From the NCBI GenBank assembly GCA_938017765.1, contig CALIJH010000149.1, positions 1 through 11,368 of the forward strand: 11,368 nucleotides of DNA, given 5' to 3'. A program made the translations under genes and the position numbers. The notes below the pieces were generated by a model, which saw only the letters and a list, made by a program, of their open reading frames with translations, made no database searches and was not told where the DNA came from. Of the stretch, positions 1 to 7,284 are shown in pieces. Source of the stretch: an uncultured Leptotrichia sp. Its GTDB lineage: Bacteria; Fusobacteriota; Fusobacteriia; Fusobacteriales; Leptotrichiaceae. The stretch's first letter is position 1; the number at the start of each line of letters is the position of its first letter.

Positions 1-922
1 ACACTGTTGCTATGATAGACTCTTTCAAAATATTTTTTACTTTTTCTATTTCTTCGTCGGTAAGCCGTCCCTGTATCTCAAATGAAGTCGATTTTTTACC
101 TTTTTTGACAAATATTTTACTGTCATCGATATTCAGTGCCAGTTTCTTTATTTCCCTTTCTATATCGGAAATTTCCATTTGAGAAAGCCTTTCTATATTC
201 TTTTCCATATTCTCAAAATTTGTCTGATTGAGATAATTGAAAATAGTATCGGACTTTCTTATATTTTTTATTTCATCAAGCTTTTCAAGAAGCTGTTCCG
301 GATATTTTTCAACTCTTAAATATCTCGCAACCGTTCTTCTGGAAATTCCGTATTCCTGTGCTATCTGTTCCGAGTTTTTCTTTTTATTTCTGCTTTCTCT
401 CCATATTTTCATAGAGATTTCCAGTGTTGTCAAGTCTTCCCTCAATGTATTTTCATGGAGGGAAATTTTATCTAAAAGCTCATAGCTCGTATTTTCAGGA
501 ACTATTATCACATTATTTGTACCGACAGGATTAAAGTTTTTTATATTTTCATACCCGTAATATAATGCTGAAAGTCTTCTGAAACCTGACAAAATTTTAT
601 ATTTTCCGTCTTTTTTTTCTATTATGTAGACAGGATTTATAAGTCCTATTTCATTTATGGATTCTGCCAAATTTTTTACTGCTTCGGTTTCCAATATCTT
701 TTCAAAACTGATTTCTCTGTTTATAAATTCCCTGTCCGAAAAATCTATTTTTTTCAGAATTCTCTCATTTACTGAAGTTATTCCTGCACCTTCTATTTTA
801 AGTATTTCTGTTCTTATATTATCATCTTCATCCAGCTGTTTTACAAATTTTTTCGTTTTTTCATTATTCAGATTTGAAAAAGGGTTTCTCTTTTCAAATA
901 TATTTTTTGATTTTTTTACCAT
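1..922 (-). CDS. parB: Chromosome-partitioning protein ParB (Spo0J family), 3' end cut by the window
   Basis: DNA-binding CTPase-type clamp that loads at parS sites near the origin and works with ParA in chromosome segregation. The frame is open for 307 codons from ATG 922-920 to the window edge. Family features seen: an N-terminal region with AESINEIGLINP, a nucleotide-binding box SGFRRLSAL at residues 112-120 (usually GERRxRA), the second box ENTLREDLTTLE at 157-168 (family ENLQREDLNPIE), a helix-turn-helix at about 184-204 (EQIAQEYGISRRTVARYL), and a C-terminal dimerisation-like segment near 265-305. Since most ParB proteins are about 280-330 residues, probably only a few C-terminal residues are missing. 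The start codon overlaps the parA stop by 7 bases (ATGGTAA) and is preceded by an AGGGAGG ribosome binding site, so translation is probably coupled to parA. The Phe in place of Glu in the first box is unusual. Confidence 0.93.
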   Translation of the reverse strand, partial: MVKKSKNIFEKRNPFSNLNNEKTKKFVKQLDEDDNIRTEILKIEGAGITSVNERILKKIDFSDREFINREISFEKILETEAVKNLAESINEIGLINPVYIIEKKDGKYKILSGFRRLSALYYGYENIKNFNPVGTNNVIIVPENTSYELLDKISLHENTLREDLTTLEISMKIWRESRNKKKNSEQIAQEYGISRRTVARYLRVEKYPEQLLEKLDEIKNIRKSDTIFNYLNQTNFENMEKNIERLSQMEISDIEREIKKLALNIDDSKIFVKKGKKSTSFEIQGRLTDEEIEKVKNILKESIIATV

Positions 923-1686
923 TCCAGTCCCTCCCTTTCAAGAACTTCAAGAGCTAAATCTTCATAATCTCTGGCACCGTTCGACATCGGAGCATAGTCA
1001 AATATATCCTGAGCATTTGCAGGAGCTTTTGCTAAGTCTACATTCTGTCTTATTACTGTTTTCATTATCGTACTTTTGAAATGTTCTTCCAGTTGCTCCT
1101 TTGAATCAACGGATAAACTTGTTCTTATATCATACTGGGTAAGTATAAGTCCTTTTACTTGCAATTTATCGTTCAAATCTTCTTTTATCTCATTTATCGT
1201 AGATATCAGAAGTCCTGCTCCTCTCAATTCAAAATATCCGGACCTCAACGTCAGATATATACTGTCTGCCGCAACTATGGCATTAAGGGTAAGTATGGAC
1301 AATGACGGAGAAGTATCCATTATACACATATCAAATTCATCTTCCACTTCTTTTAAAATCTTTCTAAGTACGCTTTCCCTGTTTAACTGGGATGACAAAT
1401 TTATATTTACCCTTTCACTCTCAAGATTACTCGGAACAAGGTAAAAATTTTCAGCTTGAGGAAGCTTTATTATCGCTTCTTTTATGTTCCTCTTCATAAG
1501 AGCATTGAAAATAGTACAGTCCACTTCATTAGGGTCTACTCCCAGAGCATCCGTTAGATTTCCTTGCGGATCACAATCTATGACCAATATTCTTTTTCCT
1601 TTTTTGGCATAATAGGAAGCCAGATTATATGCCGTCGTCGTTTTTGCAACGCCGCCTTTATTATTTGCTATTACTATTTTTTTCAT
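916..1686 (-). CDS. parA: Chromosome-partitioning ATPase ParA (Soj family)
   Basis: P-loop ATPase of the MinD/ParA group that binds DNA non-specifically as an ATP dimer and interacts with ParB to separate replicated origins. At 256 residues it has the normal length of a chromosomal Soj without an extra N-terminal helix-turn-helix. The deviant Walker A motif NKGGVAKTT lies at residues 9-17 with its signature lysine. VIDCDPQGN follows at about 35-43, and the Walker B-like MDTSPSL near residue 122. The ATG at 1686 is preceded by a strong AAGGAGG. The mnmE stop lies 12 bases upstream and parB overlaps downstream, so mnmE, parA and parB form one unit. In many Firmicutes mnmG and rsmG sit between mnmE and soj, but they are absent here. 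Confidence 0.96.
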   Translation of the reverse strand: MKKIVIANNKGGVAKTTTAYNLASYYAKKGKRILVIDCDPQGNLTDALGVDPNEVDCTIFNALMKRNIKEAIIKLPQAENFYLVPSNLESERVNINLSSQLNRESVLRKILKEVEDEFDMCIMDTSPSLSILTLNAIVAADSIYLTLRSGYFELRGAGLLISTINEIKEDLNDKLQVKGLILTQYDIRTSLSVDSKEQLEEHFKSTIMKTVIRQNVDLAKAPANAQDIFDYAPMSNGARDYEDLALEVLEREGLEW

Positions 1687-1698
1687 AATTTTTCCTCC

Positions 1699-3066
1699 TT
1701 ATTTTCCTACACAGAAGTTTCCAAAAATATGCTCCAGTATATCTTCCGATGATATTTCCCCTGTTATTTCAGATAGAGAATCCAACGCTTCTTTTAAATC
1801 CACTGATATCAGATCCATAGGCATCCCTGTATCTATTGTTTCAAAAATATTTTTTACAGCTTCTTTTGTCTTTTCAAGGGCAGTTTTATGTCTTATATTT
1901 GTAATTATGAGCTTTTCCGAAGTATTTTCCACATCTTCTTCAACGATGTAGGAATAGATTTTATCTTCCATTTCTTCTATTCCTATATTGTCCTTTGCCG
2001 AAATCTCGACTATATTTTCAAGATTATAACTGCTCAAATCAAGTTTTCTTTCCAAATCTATTTTATTCAGAAGAACTATTGTTTTTTTATTATTTTCCTT
2101 TATTTTTTCGATGACTTCCATATCTTCTTTTTCAAGCTTTTCGGAAGCATCAAGGACGAGCAGTATCAAATCGGCTTTTTCTATAAGCTGTTTTGATTTT
2201 TCCACACCTATATTTTCGACTATATCGTCTGTTTTTCTTATTCCTGCCGTATCTGTAAGAACTAACGGAATACCTTTTATATTTATTATTTCTTCTATTA
2301 TATCCCTTGTCGTCCCCGGTACATGAGTTACAATCGCTCTTTCTTCCCTCAATAGTGAATTCAGTAGAGTAGATTTTCCTACATTGGGTTTTCCTACAAT
2401 TACCGTTTTTATCCCTTCTTTTATTTTTTTCCCTTTATCATAGGATTCTATCAGTAAATTTGCCTCTTCGTATACTTTTTCAAGATTTTTTCTCAGATTT
2501 TCTGGAAGAGGGTCATCTATACCTTCTTCAGGATAATCCAAAACTACATTTACATGAGCAGTAACATCAAGCAGAGATTTTTTAAAATTATTTATCTTAT
2601 TTTTCAAATCTCCTCTCAGCTGATCTAAGGAAAGGGATATGCTCTTTTCGGTTTTTCCGTGAATTAAATCCATTACAGCTTCCGCCTGAGACAAATCTAT
2701 TCTCCCATTCATGAAGGCTCTTTTTGTAAATTCTCCTTTTTCCGCGTGTCTTGCTCCATTTTTAAGAACTAATTCCAGAACTTTTTCCGTAACAAAATAT
2801 CCTCCATGACAATTTATCTCTACAACATCTTCACAAGTATAAGTTTTTGGGGCTTTCATTCTTACAATCATAACTTCGTCTATTATTTTTCCTTTATCAT
2901 GGATAAATCCGTAATTAAATTTATAAAAACCCAAATCTTTATTTGGGTTTTTCGTATTAAATATTTTGCTTAAAATTTCAAATGATTTATCTCCCGATAT
3001 TCTTATTATACCTATTCCGCCTTCTCCTTTCGGAGTGGAAATAGCTGCTATCGTATCAAATAACAT
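1699..3066 (-). CDS. mnmE: tRNA uridine-5-carboxymethylaminomethyl(34) synthesis GTPase MnmE
   Basis: GTPase that with MnmG modifies the wobble uridine U34 of several tRNAs, using a folate one-carbon unit. The 455 residues match the usual length. The N-terminal folate-binding domain begins with DTIAAISTPKGEGGIGIIRISG and spans about 1-118. It is followed by the helical domain with the inserted G domain: G1 GKPNVGKS at 225-232, G2 PGTTRD at 250-255, G3 DTAG at 272-275 and G4 NKID at 334-337. The protein ends in the invariant CVGK (452-455), whose cysteine is needed for modification. A GAGGT ribosome binding site precedes ATG 3066, and the gap from the jag stop is 21 bases. Its partner gene mnmG is not next to it in this window. 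Confidence 0.97.
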   Translation of the reverse strand: MLFDTIAAISTPKGEGGIGIIRISGDKSFEILSKIFNTKNPNKDLGFYKFNYGFIHDKGKIIDEVMIVRMKAPKTYTCEDVVEINCHGGYFVTEKVLELVLKNGARHAEKGEFTKRAFMNGRIDLSQAEAVMDLIHGKTEKSISLSLDQLRGDLKNKINNFKKSLLDVTAHVNVVLDYPEEGIDDPLPENLRKNLEKVYEEANLLIESYDKGKKIKEGIKTVIVGKPNVGKSTLLNSLLREERAIVTHVPGTTRDIIEEIINIKGIPLVLTDTAGIRKTDDIVENIGVEKSKQLIEKADLILLVLDASEKLEKEDMEVIEKIKENNKKTIVLLNKIDLERKLDLSSYNLENIVEISAKDNIGIEEMEDKIYSYIVEEDVENTSEKLIITNIRHKTALEKTKEAVKNIFETIDTGMPMDLISVDLKEALDSLSEITGEISSEDILEHIFGNFCVGK

Positions 3067-3087
3067 TGTTATACCTCATTTTTAATT

Positions 3088-3975
3088 TTAGTCTCTTGTT
3101 CTTTTTATTACAAGGTATCTTTTAGGCTCTTCTCCCACACTTTCCGTTTTCAGACCTTTTATATAGGAGATTTCTTCATGTATTATTTTTCTTTCTCTCG
3201 CCGACATAGGATTCAGTTTAATATTTCTTCCCGTATCCAGAACCTTTTTACCTTTTTTTCTTGCCAGATCCCTCAATGATTCTTCCCTTTTCTTTTTATA
3301 ATCATTGGAATCTATTACTACTTTCATATTTTTGAAATTTTTCACGGAACTCAACAGATATTCTACACTGTTTAATGTACTTCCCTTTTCTCCGATCAAG
3401 TATCTTATATCTTTTCCGTCAACATTTACAATGTATCTTTCTCCGCTTTTTTCTATATTTACTATTTTTAAGTCCAATTTGGAATTTACTATAAATTCTT
3501 TCATAAAACTTCTGATTTTATCATAATTGGTATCATCGGACTTTATTTCTTTGGCTGTATTTTCAATATTTTCTGTATATTCAGCCGTAACTGTATTTTC
3601 AGCATTATTAAAATTATTATTTATTTTATTTCCTGAATTTTTTTTGTTATCAAATTTATTTTTTTCAAACTTTTCTTTTTTGAAATTTTCTTTGGAGCTT
3701 TTCTTATCTTTTCTTGTATCTTTTTTATTGTCTTTTTTCTCAAATTTATCAAAATTTCTTTTTTCATTTTTACTATTTTTATTATCGTTTCTTTCCAATT
3801 CAGACTTTTTAACAATTTCTATTTCATATATTCCTTTAAAATTTAAAAATAATATTTTTTTAGGTTCCTTAACAACATTTATTTTAAAAGTTTCATCACT
3901 TTCCAAAGTAAGAGTTCTTTTAATCATATTATCAAGTTCTTCTCTATTTTGGGCTTTCAATATTATTTTATCCAT
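3088..3975 (-). CDS. jag: RNA-binding protein Jag / KhpB (Jag_N, KH and R3H domains)
   Basis: Cytoplasmic RNA-binding protein usually encoded after yidC. In other bacteria KhpB pairs with KhpA and affects cell division and envelope gene expression. The 295 residues show a Jag_N-like domain (about 1-56), a long linker very rich in Lys, Asn and Glu (about 57-150), a KH domain (about 152-225) with IGEKGSTL at 194-201 carrying the GxxG loop, and an R3H domain (about 228-293) with R262xxxH266. The ATG follows AGGAAGAG and lies 3 bases after the yidC stop, so the two are probably coupled. The linker is low in complexity and probably disordered. Its coding DNA is nearly pure A/G on the sense strand, which makes a long false open frame on the other strand. 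Confidence 0.93.
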   Translation of the reverse strand: MDKIILKAQNREELDNMIKRTLTLESDETFKINVVKEPKKILFLNFKGIYEIEIVKKSELERNDNKNSKNEKRNFDKFEKKDNKKDTRKDKKSSKENFKKEKFEKNKFDNKKNSGNKINNNFNNAENTVTAEYTENIENTAKEIKSDDTNYDKIRSFMKEFIVNSKLDLKIVNIEKSGERYIVNVDGKDIRYLIGEKGSTLNSVEYLLSSVKNFKNMKVVIDSNDYKKKREESLRDLARKKGKKVLDTGRNIKLNPMSARERKIIHEEISYIKGLKTESVGEEPKRYLVIKRTRD

Positions 3976-3978
3976 TTA

Positions 3979-4653
3979 TCAGTCTCTTCCTTTCATTATA
4001 AAATATTGTTGAACGAGGGAAAGTACTCCGGAAACTAAATAATACAAAGTTACTCCCGAAGGCATATTATAAAAAATAAATAACATCATAATTGGCATTG
4101 TATAAAGCATTGACTGCATCTGATTGTTAGTTTCCTGTCCTTTTGTTTTGCCTGTCATCATTTTCTGCTGCGTATAAGTTACCAGTGTGTTTAAAACCGG
4201 CAGTAAATTGAAAGTGAATGTCCCTATTTTGAACAATGCATCAGGATGTTTCAAATGAAACCATAAAAATGTTGCGTCATTTGGTATGGCATCTCCGCTG
4301 AAAGCATAATACAAAGCTATAAATATCGGCATCTGAATCAATATAGGCAGACATCCGCTTAAAGGATTTACATTATTTTCTTTGTATATTTCGGCAGTTC
4401 TTTTTTGATATTCCTGCGGGTTGTCTTTGTATTTTTCTTTTATTTTATCTAATTCAGGCTGTAATTCTCTCATCTTTTTCATTGACTTTTCCTGCTTTAA
4501 AGTCAAAGGAAACATTAAAAGCCTCACTATTATTGTTACTATTATTATTGCTATTCCGTAATTTCCTACTATTCCGTTTATTCCTTTTAATACTGCGACA
4601 ACCAGATTTTCAATCGCAGATATTCTAAGAAAGCCTCCTCTTGCTTTCGCCAT
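3979..4653 (-). CDS. yidC: Membrane protein insertase YidC/OxaA, short form
   Basis: Inner-membrane insertase that works alone or with SecYEG to insert and fold membrane proteins. At 224 residues it is the short form without the large periplasmic P1 domain of proteobacterial YidC. An amphipathic N-terminal segment (about 11-30) is followed by a first core membrane helix (about 34-52) holding the conserved groove arginine R44, a charged cytoplasmic hairpin (about 54-95), the motif NPLSGCLPILIQMPIF at 96-111, and three further hydrophobic helices up to about 218 with YNMPSGVTLYY near the end. No lipobox is visible, unlike SpoIIIJ. GGAGG lies about 9 bases before ATG 4653. An out-of-frame ATG overlaps this spacing but gives no family match. 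yidD ends 24 bases upstream. Confidence 0.95.
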   Translation of the reverse strand: MAKARGGFLRISAIENLVVAVLKGINGIVGNYGIAIIIVTIIVRLLMFPLTLKQEKSMKKMRELQPELDKIKEKYKDNPQEYQKRTAEIYKENNVNPLSGCLPILIQMPIFIALYYAFSGDAIPNDATFLWFHLKHPDALFKIGTFTFNLLPVLNTLVTYTQQKMMTGKTKGQETNNQMQSMLYTMPIMMLFIFYNMPSGVTLYYLVSGVLSLVQQYFIMKGRD

Positions 4654-4677
4654 TTTTCATTTCCTCCATTTTATATG

Positions 4678-4887
4678 TTATTTTAAAGGGTCATATCCGC
4701 CCTTATGAAAAGGATGACATTTTAATATCCTTTTTACACTTAAATATACTCCTTTTATTGCACCGTATTTTTCTATGGCCTGTCTTGAATATTCCGAACA
4801 TGTCGGATAAAATCTGCACTTTCTTCCAAAAGCACCGGAAAAAAATTTCTGATATATTTTTATCAAAAACAAAAATATATGTTTCAT
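4678..4887 (-). CDS. yidD: Membrane protein insertion efficiency factor YidD
   Basis: Small membrane-associated protein that helps YidC-dependent insertion. The 69 residues match the family length. They contain the hallmark cysteine motifs CRFYPTCSEYS at 24-34 and CHPFHKGGYDP at 57-67, after an amphipathic N-terminal helix (IFLFLIKIYQKFFSG). The ATG overlaps the last base of the rnpA TAA stop (TAATG), the usual coupled arrangement in this cluster. Confidence 0.96.
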   Translation of the reverse strand: MKHIFLFLIKIYQKFFSGAFGRKCRFYPTCSEYSRQAIEKYGAIKGVYLSVKRILKCHPFHKGGYDPLK

Positions 4888-5213
4888 TATTTTATCACCT
4901 TTAACATATCCTTTTCAATATCTTTATACTTTAAACTTCTTATATTTTCCTTTAAATTTGATTTTCCTACAAAAATATAATCCGTGTTTTCTTTTAGTTT
5001 TGTTCTGTTTAATTTTACAAATTCTTTAAAAAGTCTTTTTATCCTGTTTCTTTGAACAGCTTTTCCCGTTTTTTTACTGGCTACAAAACCAAATCTCCGC
5101 TGATTGGTATTATTTTCTTTTATAAAAATAATAGCATACCTTGTGTATACTTTTTTAGAATTATTATATATAAAAGAAAACTCTCTGTTTTTCTTTATTC
5201 TTTCAGACTGCAT
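4887..5213 (-). CDS. rnpA: Ribonuclease P protein component
   Basis: Protein subunit of RNase P, which binds the pre-tRNA 5' leader and aids the catalytic RNA in 5' maturation. At 108 residues it is slightly short but within the family range. The signature RNR region is present: RRFGFVASKKTGKAVQRNRIKRLFKE spans 39-64 with R55-N56-R57. The N-terminus IKKNREFSFIY is also typical. The ribosome binding site is weak (AGAAGAG), and an upstream ATG at the edge of the hairpin reads only a few codons before a stop. The gene lies about 30 bases past the terminator-like hairpin that follows rpmH, so its expression probably depends on readthrough. The stop shares a base with the yidD start. Confidence 0.95.
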   Translation of the reverse strand: MQSERIKKNREFSFIYNNSKKVYTRYAIIFIKENNTNQRRFGFVASKKTGKAVQRNRIKRLFKEFVKLNRTKLKENTDYIFVGKSNLKENIRSLKYKDIEKDMLKVIK

Positions 5214-5244
5214 AATTATACTCTTCTGTTCCGCATTTTTTAAA

Positions 5245-5274
5245 AACCCGGTGTCGTTTTTTAATCACCGGGTT
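5245..5274 (-). terminator. Intrinsic terminator or attenuator between rpmH and rnpA
   Basis: In the transcript AACCCGGTG (5274-5266) pairs perfectly with CACCGGGTT (5253-5245) around a 12-base AT-rich loop. The second arm runs directly into further T, giving a tract of five. The first arm begins inside the rpmH stop codon. No room remains for a separate promoter before rnpA, so this more likely reduces downstream transcription than ends it fully. Confidence 0.7.
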
Positions 5275-5410
5275 ATGCTGATAGTCTTGCTCTTCCTTTT
5301 TCTCTTCTTCTTTTTAGAACTTTTCTTCCACTTTTAGTTTTCATTCTTGATCTGAAGCCATGATCTTTTTTTCTTTTTCTTTTATTTGGTTGGTATGTTC
5401 TTTTAGTCAT
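5273..5410 (-). CDS. rpmH: 50S ribosomal protein L34
   Basis: Small basic protein of the large ribosomal subunit. Translating the minus strand from ATG 5410 gives 45 residues starting MTKRTYQPNKRKRKKDHGFR and ending in GRARLSA. This is the conserved L34 pattern, with RMKTKSGRKVLKRRR in the middle. Length and sequence fit the family throughout. AAAGGAA lies a few bases upstream, and a near-consensus promoter sits about 55 bases before the start. It is the first gene of the rpmH-rnpA-yidD-yidC cluster, and its stop codon is built into the base of a terminator-like hairpin. Confidence 0.97.
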   Translation of the reverse strand: MTKRTYQPNKRKRKKDHGFRSRMKTKSGRKVLKRRREKGRARLSA

Positions 5411-5471
5411 TTTTTTCCTTTCTGAAATTATATAATTATAATTCTCTTAATTTTTTAGCTGTTTACATAAT

Positions 5472-5500
5472 ATAATAAACAAAATTTACAAAAAAGTCAA
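5472..5500 (-). promoter_or_regulatory. Sigma-70-type promoter for the rpmH operon
   Basis: On the minus strand TTGACT (5500-5495) and TATTAT (5477-5472) are separated by exactly 17 bases. They match the TTGACA and TATAAT consensus at five of six positions each. The predicted start of transcription near 5465 leaves a leader of about 55 bases before the L34 ATG. Confidence 0.75.
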
Positions 5501-5613
5501 GTAATATTTATTAAAAATTATTATTTTGGAATTATTTCGGAAATACAAATTTTAAAATTTTTTCTCTTTTTTTGACTTCTTTTTTCCTGAAACGAAATCT
5601 TAGGACTAAACTT

Positions 5614-5634
5614 CTTTCCACAAACTGTGTAAAA
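5614..5634. promoter_or_regulatory. Pair of facing DnaA-box-like motifs
   Basis: The plus strand reads ctttccaca, then aac, then tgtgtaaaa. The right half, read on the minus strand as TTTTACACA, fits the relaxed DnaA box TTWTNCACA at all positions. The left half fits at eight of nine. The two face each other with a 3-base gap in an AT-rich spacer upstream of rpmH. Chance matches are possible at this base composition. Confidence 0.35.
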
Positions 5635-5654
5635 TATTATAGTTTATAATATTT
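5632..5654 (-). terminator. AT palindrome after the ATPase gene, possible weak terminator
   Basis: aaatattata and tataatattt form perfect 10-base arms around a 3-base loop, starting 7 bases after the stop codon at 5662. The stem has no G or C and is followed by only a few T on the transcript strand, so it would be a weak terminator. It may instead be an easily melted element of the spacer. Confidence 0.3.
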
Positions 5655-5661
5655 ACTGCTA

Positions 5662-6501
5662 TTACTGCTTATTTATATTTTCTTTTGCATTATCGTATTT
5701 CGTTTTACTATACACAGGAAATATTGCTTTTAGTAACGACTTTGTATAAGGATGACAGGCTTTTTCAGAAATCTGTCTTCCTCTGATGATTTCTACTACA
5801 TCACCATGATACATAACGGCTATTTCATGGGCAAAAGACTCTATCAAAGCTATATCGTGGCAAATAAAAATCATAGTTATATTTTTTTCTTTTTGTAATC
5901 TTACGAGCAATTCCACTATCTTTTTCTGAATGGATACATCAAGAGCGGAAGTCGCTTCATCACATATAATTATTTCAGGTTTTAAAGAAATAGCCCTTGC
6001 AATTCCTAATCTCTGTCTTTGTCCTCCACTCATATTTTGAGGATATTTTGTTACAAATTCTTCAGGTAAATCAACCATTTTTAATAATTCTACAGCTTTT
6101 TCCTTTCTTTCAGACCTTTTCAGTCGATTATAATTCATAAGAGGTTCCGTAAGTATCTGCATAACATTCATTTTAGGATTGAAAGCTGACCATGGATCCT
6201 GAAAGACTATCTGTATATTTTGTCTGTTTTCCCAGATTTGTTTTTTTGTAAATTTACTTATGTCCTTTCCATGATAGAGGATCTCACCCGAAGTGGGACT
6301 TTCCAAATCCATGAGCATATTTGCAAGTGTTGTTTTTCCCGAGCCTGATTCTCCGACTACTCCCAATGTTTTTCCTTTATAAATTTTTAGATTTACATTG
6401 TTACAGGCTGCTACTTTTTTATTATTTGATTTTTCATAAATCTTCGTAAGATTTTTAGTCTCAAGAATTATATCTTTATCACTAAATTTATCATCAGACA
6501 A
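5662..6501 (-). CDS. ABC transporter ATP-binding protein, second subunit (OppF/DppF/NikE type)
   Basis: Cytoplasmic ATPase of a peptide/nickel-type importer. Counting from the chosen TTG at 6501 (279 residues), it shows Walker A GESGSGKT at 50-57, a Q-loop at VFQDPWSAFNP, the signature MSGGQRQR at 157-164, Walker B IIICDE at 177-182, the H-loop His near 215, and the CHPYTKSLL C-terminal motif typical of the OppD/OppF group. The TTG start is preferred because GGAGGTG lies 6-12 bases before it. The longer frame from GTG 6555 has no ribosome binding site and would overlap the first ATPase by 62 bases. The chosen start overlaps the upstream stop by 8 bases, so translation is probably coupled. The substrate is unknown. 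Confidence 0.9.
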   Translation of the reverse strand: MSDDKFSDKDIILETKNLTKIYEKSNNKKVAACNNVNLKIYKGKTLGVVGESGSGKTTLANMLMDLESPTSGEILYHGKDISKFTKKQIWENRQNIQIVFQDPWSAFNPKMNVMQILTEPLMNYNRLKRSERKEKAVELLKMVDLPEEFVTKYPQNMSGGQRQRLGIARAISLKPEIIICDEATSALDVSIQKKIVELLVRLQKEKNITMIFICHDIALIESFAHEIAVMYHGDVVEIIRGRQISEKACHPYTKSLLKAIFPVYSKTKYDNAKENINKQ

Positions 6502-7279
6502 GTCTTTCACCTCCAATTTCAGGAACAGCTTTAAGGAGTTTTTTTGTATAATCACTTTGAGGATTATTTATTACCGAATCTTTATCTCCTTTATCGACTA
6601 TTTTTCCATTTTGCATAACTATTATTTTATCGGAAATATACGCTGCAACTCCGAGATTATGAGTTACTATAATTATGGATGTATCAAATGTCTTTCTTAA
6701 GTCCATTATCTCTTTGACTATCTGTGCCTGCGTTATCACATCGAGAGCACTTGTCGGCTCATCTGCAAGTATTATTTTAGGATGAAAAGTCAATGCCATA
6801 GCTATTCCGACTCTCTGTTTCATTCCTCCCGACAGCTGATGAGGATAACTTTTCATAATAATATCGGAATCAGGCAGATTTACTCTAAAAAGTATATCCT
6901 TTGCTTTTTTTTCAGCTTCTTTAATTGACAAATCCGAATGAGTCCGAATATACTCAACAAACTGCTTTCCTATTTTTCTTATCGGATTTAGAGTCCCTCC
7001 CGAATCCTGAGAAATCATCGTTATTTCTGTTCCTCTAATTTCTCTCCATTGGTTGATGTTTTTCCTGAGCAGGGATTCTCCATTATAGACAATGTCTCCC
7101 GAAATTATTTTTCCATTATTTGCCAATAATCCTAAAATAGAAGAAAGAACGGTAGATTTTCCGCTACCGCTTTCTCCTACTATTGTTATTATTTCACCTT
7201 TATTTAATGATAAAGAAAAATTTTCAACTACCGGAAGTTTATCCCCGTACTGAATTGTCAAATTTTCTATCTTCAGCAT
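6494..7279 (-). CDS. ABC transporter ATP-binding protein, first subunit (OppD/DppD/NikD type)
   Basis: Cytoplasmic ATPase that would pair with the next gene product to drive import. From ATG 7279 it has 261 residues, starting MLKIENLTIQYGDK. It shows Walker A GESGSGKS at 36-43, the signature LSGGMKQR at 149-156, Walker B IILADE at 169-174, the H-loop His at 207, and NPQSDYTKKLL near the end in place of the usual NPxHPYTxxLL. The start is chosen because GAGGGAG lies 5 bases upstream, whereas the frame extends to an ATG at 7315 with no such site. It is shorter than classic OppD (about 330 residues) and closer to NikD-like proteins. No permease gene lies between it and the lipoprotein gene 71 bases upstream. 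Confidence 0.9.
   Translation of the reverse strand: MLKIENLTIQYGDKLPVVENFSLSLNKGEIITIVGESGSGKSTVLSSILGLLANNGKIISGDIVYNGESLLRKNINQWREIRGTEITMISQDSGGTLNPIRKIGKQFVEYIRTHSDLSIKEAEKKAKDILFRVNLPDSDIIMKSYPHQLSGGMKQRVGIAMALTFHPKIILADEPTSALDVITQAQIVKEIMDLRKTFDTSIIIVTHNLGVAAYISDKIIVMQNGKIVDKGDKDSVINNPQSDYTKKLLKAVPEIGGERLV
6508..6514 (-). promoter_or_regulatory. Ribosome binding site deciding a TTG start
   Basis: GGAGGTG on the minus strand lies inside the last codons of the first ATPase, 6 bases before the TTG at 6501-6499. It supports a TTG start for the second ATPase and coupled translation. Confidence 0.7.
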
Positions 7280-7284
7280 AAATA

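Larger units (their letters stand above)
5411..5661. other. AT-rich intergenic region, candidate replication origin segment
   Basis: This 251-base spacer between the transporter operon and rpmH holds no gene. It contains the rpmH promoter, a pair of facing DnaA-box-like sites, a 14-base AT palindrome (aaattttaaaattt, about 5547-5560), a larger AT palindrome at 5632-5654, and a direct repeat (ttactgct at 5653-5660 and 5662-5669) that runs into the last codons of the ATPase gene. The upstream side of rpmH is a common origin site, but dnaA itself is not here and only two box-like sites were found, so the origin call is tentative. Confidence 0.35.

Noticed and set aside
657..1444. Plus-strand frames opposite parB and parA
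   Set aside because: They lie opposite well-supported partition genes, have Ser/Phe-rich antisense composition and show no domain.
3527..4012. 161-codon plus-strand frame rich in Phe, Leu and Ser
   Set aside because: It is antisense to jag and arises from the purine-rich linker. It has no ribosome binding site or family motif.
5052..5337. Hydrophobic plus-strand frames over rnpA and rpmH
   Set aside because: They are antisense to strongly conserved genes. The hydrophobicity comes from reading lysine-rich codons backwards.
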